From the NCBI RefSeq assembly GCF_001647545.1, contig NZ_LSZH01000014.1, positions 124,001-188,000 of the forward strand: a DNA stretch of 64,000 nt, in the 5' to 3' direction. This DNA is from Acinetobacter sp. SFB (lineage in GTDB: Bacteria; Pseudomonadota; Gammaproteobacteria; Pseudomonadales; Moraxellaceae). Below the pieces are notes generated by a model. The model was not told the origin of the DNA, did not search any database, and saw nothing but the letters and a program-made list of their open reading frames with translations. Below are positions 59,336 through 64,000 of the stretch, piece by piece (within the stretch, counting starts at the first letter, position 1; each line of letters starts with the position of its first letter). The position numbers were made by a program, and so were the translations under genes.

Positions 59336-60298
59336 TCAGTCGTCGTGCTGATGTGAATCTTCATGCTGATGAGGAGATTGTTGTGGATTGTCATCCGGCT
59401 GACCATATGAATGCGCAAGACATTCATCCTCTTCAATTTGTAGCGTCATTTCAGTAATGCCATGGATATGGCTTAACATTTCCAAAGCCTGCTGATACAG
59501 GGCATTACGATCAGCCTGTGGCGCATACAAATGTACGGTCAGATGCACATTCTTCGAAGTAATCGCCCAAACCTTGAGTTGATGAATACTTTCGACATCT
59601 TTTAAACTCAGCAGATCATTACGCAGTTTTTCAATATCAATTTCTTCCGGCACACCTTCAAGCAAAATATTGATACTTTGCTTCAATAAAACCCAGGTTC
59701 GAGGCAGTACCCAAAAACCAATCAGTACCGCAATTAAGGTATCAACCCAAACCCAGTGAGTGAAATAAATAATCACTGCCCCAATAAACACGCCTACAGA
59801 ACCTACAGCATCACTCAAGACCTCCAAATATGCCCCTTTTATATTCAAACTGTCCTGACTACTTGAAAATAGAATTTTCATCGAAATCAGATTAATGATC
59901 AGGCCTATAATCGCCACGATCATCATTCCCACACTTTGAATTTCAGGCGGATTGGAGAAACGCTGATAGGCCTCATACAAAATATACATCGCCACGACAA
60001 ATAGCATCGATGCATTAAACAAAGCTGCCAGAATTTCAAAGCGCTGATAGCCAAAAGTACGCTTATTATCGGCAGGAAGCTTGCCTATTTTTATCGCCAC
60101 CAGTGCTATCGCAAGCGCAGCAGCATCCGTAAACATATGGGCTGCATCAGAGAGTAAAGCCAAACTTTGCGTAATAAAACCGGCGATCACTTCTACAATT
60201 AAAAATGTAGTGGTCAGCACCAAGGCAAAGGTTAATTTCTTGGCATTATTTTCGGTCACAACCGCATGACTATGATCATGTCCGTGAGCTGTACTCAT
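59336..60298 (-). CDS. CzcD-type cation diffusion facilitator
   Basis: 320 residues. His-rich N terminus (HGHDHSH) and C terminus (HQHEDSHQHDD), six membrane segments to ~205, and a cytosolic ferredoxin-like domain after it (EEIDIEKLRNDLLSL, VHLTVHLYAP). Metal-binding marks: SLALLSDAAHMFTDA with His54 and Asp58, and the second site in LEVLSDAVGS. Exports Zn2+ (and perhaps Co2+/Cd2+) out of the cytosol using the proton gradient. No regulator gene lies next to it. CzcD is the closest named group, but metal specificity is not readable. Confidence 0.92.
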   Translation of the reverse strand: MSTAHGHDHSHAVVTENNAKKLTFALVLTTTFLIVEVIAGFITQSLALLSDAAHMFTDAAALAIALVAIKIGKLPADNKRTFGYQRFEILAALFNASMLFVVAMYILYEAYQRFSNPPEIQSVGMMIVAIIGLIINLISMKILFSSSQDSLNIKGAYLEVLSDAVGSVGVFIGAVIIYFTHWVWVDTLIAVLIGFWVLPRTWVLLKQSINILLEGVPEEIDIEKLRNDLLSLKDVESIHQLKVWAITSKNVHLTVHLYAPQADRNALYQQALEMLSHIHGITEMTLQIEEDECLAHSYGQPDDNPQQSPHQHEDSHQHDD

Positions 60299-60495
60299 TT
60301 TAAAGCTCCTTATTATTTTTAGATAATTTAACTTATTACCACTGTTTTAACATCATATGACTATCTGGTTAAATTTTATAAAGCCAATAAAATATTTATA
60401 TATTCTATAAACAGCCAATTACAAATCATTCATTTGAAAAATAAATAAAAACCTCCAATTCAACACTTCAAGAAAGTCAGGATCTACGTAATGCA

Positions 60496-60696
60496 ATGTG
60501 GTTTTACCTCCGCGCAGCATTAAGAGGAGATAAAGAAGCTCAATATAAAATGGGTTTAAGCGATCTAAATGGTCAGTTAGGTTTAGTCCGTAGCTATATT
60601 CATGCAGAGCAGTGCTTAGAGCAAGCTGCACACCAAGGTCATCCTGATGCGAAAGCGGAATTGCAAAAAGCTTTTGACAGGTTGGCCTTTTGCTAA
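60496..60696 (+). CDS. Short Sel1-repeat protein, probably 5'-truncated
   Basis: 66 residues with Sel1/TPR-like helices: WFYLRAALRGDKEAQYKMG and HAEQCLEQAAHQGHPDAKAELQKAF. The frame stays open upstream to 60445 and gives Sel1-like sequence (QESQDLRNAM) without a start or ribosome site, so this may be the tail of a longer gene whose front has been lost. A strong terminator follows five bases after the stop, fitting an old gene end. No partner is recognised. Confidence 0.55.
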   Translation: MWFYLRAALRGDKEAQYKMGLSDLNGQLGLVRSYIHAEQCLEQAAHQGHPDAKAELQKAFDRLAFC

Positions 60697-60700
60697 AAAA

Positions 60701-60744
60701 TGTAAATAAAAAAACCAGCCCTCAGGCTGGTTTTTTTATTTACA
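60701..60744. terminator. 20-bp perfect inverted repeat / bidirectional terminator
   Basis: 60701-60720 is the exact reverse complement of 60725-60744 with loop CTCA; core ACCAGCC/GGCTGGT with long A and T runs. It serves the convergent Sel1 fragment and ettA. Confidence 0.92.
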
Positions 60745-60757
60745 TCAAAATAAGCAA

Positions 60758-62416
60758 TTAACCAATTTTTTTGTATTTAGAACGCTTTTGTGCAGCAGCA
60801 TCACCTAAACGTGCCTGGCGATATGCTTCATATTCAGCATAGTTACCCGCATAGAATTCAGGCTGTTCATTTTCAAACGACAAGATGTGTGTTGCAATAC
60901 GGTCTAGGAACCAACGGTCATGCGATACCACCATTACGGTACCCGGGAATACAAGAATTGCATCCTCCAGCGCACGTAACGTTTCGATATCCAAGTCGTT
61001 TGATGGCTCATCCAGCAAGATTACGTTTGCGCCTTGCTGCAAGACTTTTGCAAGTTGCAGACGGTTACGCTCACCACCAGACAAGCTGCCAACACGTTTT
61101 TGCTGATCTTGGCCTTTAAAGTTGAAACGACCGATATAAGCACGTGATGCGATTTCGTAATCGCCCACTTTCAAGATATCTAAACCACCAGAAATTTCTT
61201 CCCAAACGGTTTTATTGTCATCCAAAGTATCACGCAACTGCCCTACGTAAGCCACTTTAACTGACTCACCCAGAGTTACCGTACCGGTATCAGGTTGTTG
61301 CTCGCCGGTCATCATACGGAACAGTGTGGTTTTACCTGCACCGTTAGGACCAACAATACCTACAATCGCAGTCGGTGGCACAGAGAAGGTTAAGTTCTCA
61401 TAAAGCAAACGACCATCAAATGATTTACTAATGCCTTCAACATCTACCACCTTGTTCCCTAAGCGTGGGCCAGGTGGAATGTAGATTTCAGAAGTTTCGT
61501 TACGTTGCTGGAATTCTTTAGAGTTCAACTCTTCAAAACGTTCCATACGCGCTTTATTTTTCTTTTGCTGACCTTTAGCATTTGAACGAACCCATTCAAG
61601 TTCTTTCTTTAATGCTTTCGCAAAAGATTCTTCCTGCTTGTTCTCTTGCTCTAAACGGGCATTTTTCTGTTCCAACCAAGACGAATAGTTGCCTTGGTAA
61701 GGAATACCATGTCCACGGTCAAGCTCCAGAATCCACTCGGCCACGTTATCCAAGAAATAACGGTCATGCGTAATCGCAACAATTGTACCGGCAAAGTCTT
61801 TCAAGAAACGTTCTAACCAAGTTACAGATTCTGCATCTAAATGGTTAGTCGGTTCATCAAGAAGCAACATGTCCGGTTTAGAAAGCAATAAACGACACAA
61901 TGCAACACGGCGACGTTCACCACCTGAAAGCAGGTTTACATCTGCATCCCAAGCTGGAAGGTTTAATGCAGCTGCTGCCTGATCCATTTGATTGCTTAGG
62001 TTATGTGCATCCCAAGTCTGGATAATCGCTTCTAACTTCTCTTGTTCTTTGGCAAGTGCATCAAAGTCAGCATCTTCTGCTGCATATTCTGCAAATACTT
62101 CATCCAGACGTGCCAAAGCATCTAGAGGTTCACGTAAACCATCTTCAACGTTACCACGAACGTCTTTATTTGGATCTAATGGTGGTTCCTGCTCAAGATA
62201 ACCGATTTTAATACCCGGTTGAGCACGTGCTTCACCTGAGAAATCTTTATCTACGCCCGCCATAATACGAAGCAAGGTCGATTTACCTGCACCGTTTAAA
62301 CCAAGCACACCAATTTTTGCACCTGGGAAAAATGATAAAGAGATGTCTTTCAGGATTTCGCGCTTAGGCGGAACCATCTTCGACACACGGTTCATCGTGT
62401 AAATATATTGGGCCAC
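60758..62416 (-). CDS. ettA: Energy-dependent translational throttle protein EttA (ABC-F)
   Basis: 552 residues with a GTG start after GGAG (62416). Two ABC domains without membrane segments: Walker A GLNGAGKST (~40) and GPNGAGKTT (~360), signatures LSGGERRRVALCRLLL and LSGGERNRLQLAKVL, Walker B LLLDEPTNHLD and ILLDEPSNDLD, and the linker (PtIM) between them. Length and the MAQYIYTMNRVSKMVPPK start are those of EttA. It binds the ribosomal E site and gates early elongation according to the ADP/ATP ratio. A small inverted repeat lies 28 bases upstream of the start. Confidence 0.95.
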   Translation of the reverse strand: MAQYIYTMNRVSKMVPPKREILKDISLSFFPGAKIGVLGLNGAGKSTLLRIMAGVDKDFSGEARAQPGIKIGYLEQEPPLDPNKDVRGNVEDGLREPLDALARLDEVFAEYAAEDADFDALAKEQEKLEAIIQTWDAHNLSNQMDQAAAALNLPAWDADVNLLSGGERRRVALCRLLLSKPDMLLLDEPTNHLDAESVTWLERFLKDFAGTIVAITHDRYFLDNVAEWILELDRGHGIPYQGNYSSWLEQKNARLEQENKQEESFAKALKKELEWVRSNAKGQQKKNKARMERFEELNSKEFQQRNETSEIYIPPGPRLGNKVVDVEGISKSFDGRLLYENLTFSVPPTAIVGIVGPNGAGKTTLFRMMTGEQQPDTGTVTLGESVKVAYVGQLRDTLDDNKTVWEEISGGLDILKVGDYEIASRAYIGRFNFKGQDQQKRVGSLSGGERNRLQLAKVLQQGANVILLDEPSNDLDIETLRALEDAILVFPGTVMVVSHDRWFLDRIATHILSFENEQPEFYAGNYAEYEAYRQARLGDAAAQKRSKYKKIG

Positions 62417-62444
62417 GTAGGACTCCTCTATAGAAAAAACAACA

Positions 62445-62470
62445 TTCGCATAACCATAATATTATGCGAA
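62445..62470. promoter_or_regulatory. 9-bp inverted repeat upstream of ettA
   Basis: TTCGCATAA (62445-62453) and TTATGCGAA (62462-62470), separated by 8 bases, in the promoter region between divergent ettA and metY. The shape suits a dimeric regulator site; no regulator is assigned. The rest of the 307-base interval shows nothing else clear. Confidence 0.45.
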
Positions 62471-62723
62471 CAAATAATTGCCGACATTATACGATGAAAG
62501 CGCTGAAAAAATAAGGCATAGCTCGCATCTTCAATAGAATGTTACAACTCAGGACACGTTTATTTTTTAAACATATTAACCCAACCTGAAACTGGTTCAA
62601 GCTGAAGTGAAAAATGATCACTGATATAAATATTCCAGATAACAATTTCACTTAAATAGCACTTTGATTCATATATAGAAATGCTAAACTTGATCAAATT
62701 TAACTCACGAAGATGAAGTAAAC

Positions 62724-64000
62724 ATGACCTATAAAGACGAAACCCTTGCCATTCATGCCGGCTATAGTCCAGACCCCACCACAAAAGCGGTGGCTGTACC
62801 AATTTATCAGACTACATCTTATGCCTTTGACAATACTCAACATGGGGCCGATTTATTTGATTTAAAGGTTCAGGGCAATATCTACACCCGTATTATGAAT
62901 CCGACTACTGCGGTTCTAGAGCAACGCCTGGCTGCACTCGAAGGCGGTATTGGTGCATTGGCTTTAGCTTCCGGCATGTCAGCCATTACCTATGCCATTC
63001 AGACCATTGCCGAAGTGGGCGACAATATTGCCTCGGTTTCGACTTTATATGGCGGAACTTACAACCTGTTTGCACACACTTTGCCAAAACAAGGCATTGA
63101 AGTCCGTTTCTTTGATTACCAAGATCCGGAAGCGCTACGCGGTCTGATTGATGAGAAAACCAAACTGGTATTTGTGGAATCCATCGGCAATCCACTGGGG
63201 AATATCATCGACCTGGAAGCGATTGCGAAAATTGCGCATGAATATGGCGTTCCGGTCGTTGTCGATAACACTGTTGCCACCCCTGCTCTGCTGAAACCCT
63301 TTGAACATGGCGCAGATATCGTGGTGCATTCACTGACCAAATATATTGGCGGTCATGGCAATTCGATTGGCGGTGCCATTGTGGATAGCGGTAAATTTCC
63401 TTGGGGCAAATATCCTGAACGCTTCAAAGTGCTGAATACACCTGATCCGAGTTATCACGGGGTGAATTATGTGGAAGCTTTAGGTGAAGCAGCATATATC
63501 GCGCGTGCCCGTGTGGTGCCATTACGCAATACCGGTGCCGCCATTAGTCCTCTCAGCGTCTTCCTGATTCTGCAAGGTTTGGAAACTTTGAATTTACGTA
63601 TGGAGCGTCATACTGAAAATGCGCAAAAGGTGGCGGAGTATTTAAAGCAGCATCCTAAAGTAAAATGGGTCAATTACGCTGGCCTGAAAGATCACCCACA
63701 GCATGCTTTGGCACAAAAATATGTGAAAGGTAAACCATCTGCAATTCTGTCTTTTGGGGTACAAGATGGTCTTGCAGGCGGTACTCGCTTTATTGACGCG
63801 CTGCAACTCTTTACCCGTCTGGTGAATATTGGAGATGCAAAAAGTCTGGCTTGTCACCCTGCGACCACCACCCATCGTCAGTTGAATGAAGAAGAATTGA
63901 AGTCTGCAGGTGTCAGCACAGATATGGTTCGCTTATCGGTTGGGATTGAACATATTGATGATTTAATTGCAGATTTGGAACAGGCACTGGCTCAAGTTTA
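62724..64000 (+). CDS. metY: O-acetylhomoserine sulfhydrylase MetY, stop codon cut by window
   Basis: 425 residues complete; the stop codon is cut by the window edge after its first two bases (TA). Cys/Met metabolism PLP-dependent family. PLP and active-site marks: [13 protein letters not shown] (~54-66), [23 protein letters not shown], the DNT of [10 protein letters not shown], and the PLP lysine in [13 protein letters not shown] (~209). Length and the YGGTYNLF pattern fit O-acetylhomoserine aminocarboxypropyltransferase, which joins O-acetylhomoserine and sulfide to homocysteine. MetZ (O-succinylhomoserine) is the main alternative. Divergent from ettA; no SAM riboswitch was recognised upstream. 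Near the sulfate-binding genes, but no operon. Confidence 0.92.
   Translation, partial: MTYKDETLAIHAGYSPDPTTKAVAVPIYQTTSYAFDNTQHGADLFDLKVQGNIYTRIMNPTTAVLEQRLAALEGGIGALALASGMSAITYAIQTIAEVGDNIASVSTLYGGTYNLFAHTLPKQGIEVRFFDYQDPEALRGLIDEKTKLVFVESIGNPLGNIIDLEAIAKIAHEYGVPVVVDNTVATPALLKPFEHGADIVVHSLTKYIGGHGNSIGGAIVDSGKFPWGKYPERFKVLNTPDPSYHGVNYVEALGEAAYIARARVVPLRNTGAAISPLSVFLILQGLETLNLRMERHTENAQKVAEYLKQHPKVKWVNYAGLKDHPQHALAQKYVKGKPSAILSFGVQDGLAGGTRFIDALQLFTRLVNIGDAKSLACHPATTTHRQLNEEELKSAGVSTDMVRLSVGIEHIDDLIADLEQALAQV

Overview
The window reads as a chromosomal segment of an Acinetobacter-type gammaproteobacterium (Moraxellaceae). The basis is AT-rich DNA, gene orders typical of that genus (ispH beside the minor pilins, gmk-rpoZ-spoT, bfd-bfr, gltX-tRNA-Ala-tRNA-Glu, pilMNOPQ-aroKB-SPOR-gltBD, rsmH-ftsLI-murEF-mraY), a SpoT whose synthetase half is eroded, and pilins of the Acinetobacter kind. 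The species cannot be named from the sequence alone.

Layout. 1-2.5 kb: minor pilin operon fimU-pilV-pilW-pilX (minus strand, pilX cut by the window edge). 2.7-8.6 kb: housekeeping genes ispH, gmk, rpoZ, spoT, ridA, then the iron genes bfd and bfr. 8.7-24.6 kb: accessory region. It holds a PglL/TfpO-like O-oligosaccharyltransferase, a decayed pilin fused by deletion to a decayed TfpX/TfpZ pilin-accessory gene, an intact major pilin behind a sigma-54 promoter, and a glycan cluster: membrane GT-C/TPR protein, polyprenyl-phosphate-sugar-synthase-like GT2, PglK-like ABC flippase, methyltransferase, three GT4 glycosyltransferases and ManC. A second intact pilin, also behind a sigma-54-like promoter, closes the cluster. 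Next comes the wreck of an integrase-bearing mobile element. 24.7-28 kb: a LemA/TPM-domain operon and a PF10118-type metal-dependent hydrolase. 28.3-42.5 kb: gltD-gltB, a SPOR protein, aroB, aroK and the T4P alignment/secretin operon pilMNOPQ. 42.6-53.2 kb: PBP1a, an RlmA-type methyltransferase, and the division/cell-wall cluster rsmH-ftsL-ftsI-murE-murF-mraY. 53.7-64 kb: two paralogous sulfate-binding proteins, a small exported protein, gltX, two tRNAs, small membrane proteins, a CzcD-type cation efflux protein, EttA, and an O-acetylhomoserine sulfhydrylase that lacks only the last base of its stop codon at the window end.

How the genes fit together. Type IV pili are the theme: minor pilins, two major-type pilins, the alignment complex and secretin, and a sugar-building island placed between the two pilin genes. 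The island encodes GDP-mannose supply (ManC), glycosyltransferases, a flippase and two possible transfer enzymes (the PglL-like ligase and the GT-C/TPR protein). It is a coherent candidate for a pilin glycosylation locus that replaced an older pilA-tfpX/Z cassette, whose relics are still visible. Other points worth attention are a bacterioferritin that keeps its haem ligand Met52 but has lost five of six ferroxidase ligands, the degenerate SpoT synthetase domain, and several very strong perfect inverted repeats. Statements about protein families rest on recognition of motifs and layout; no database search was possible.
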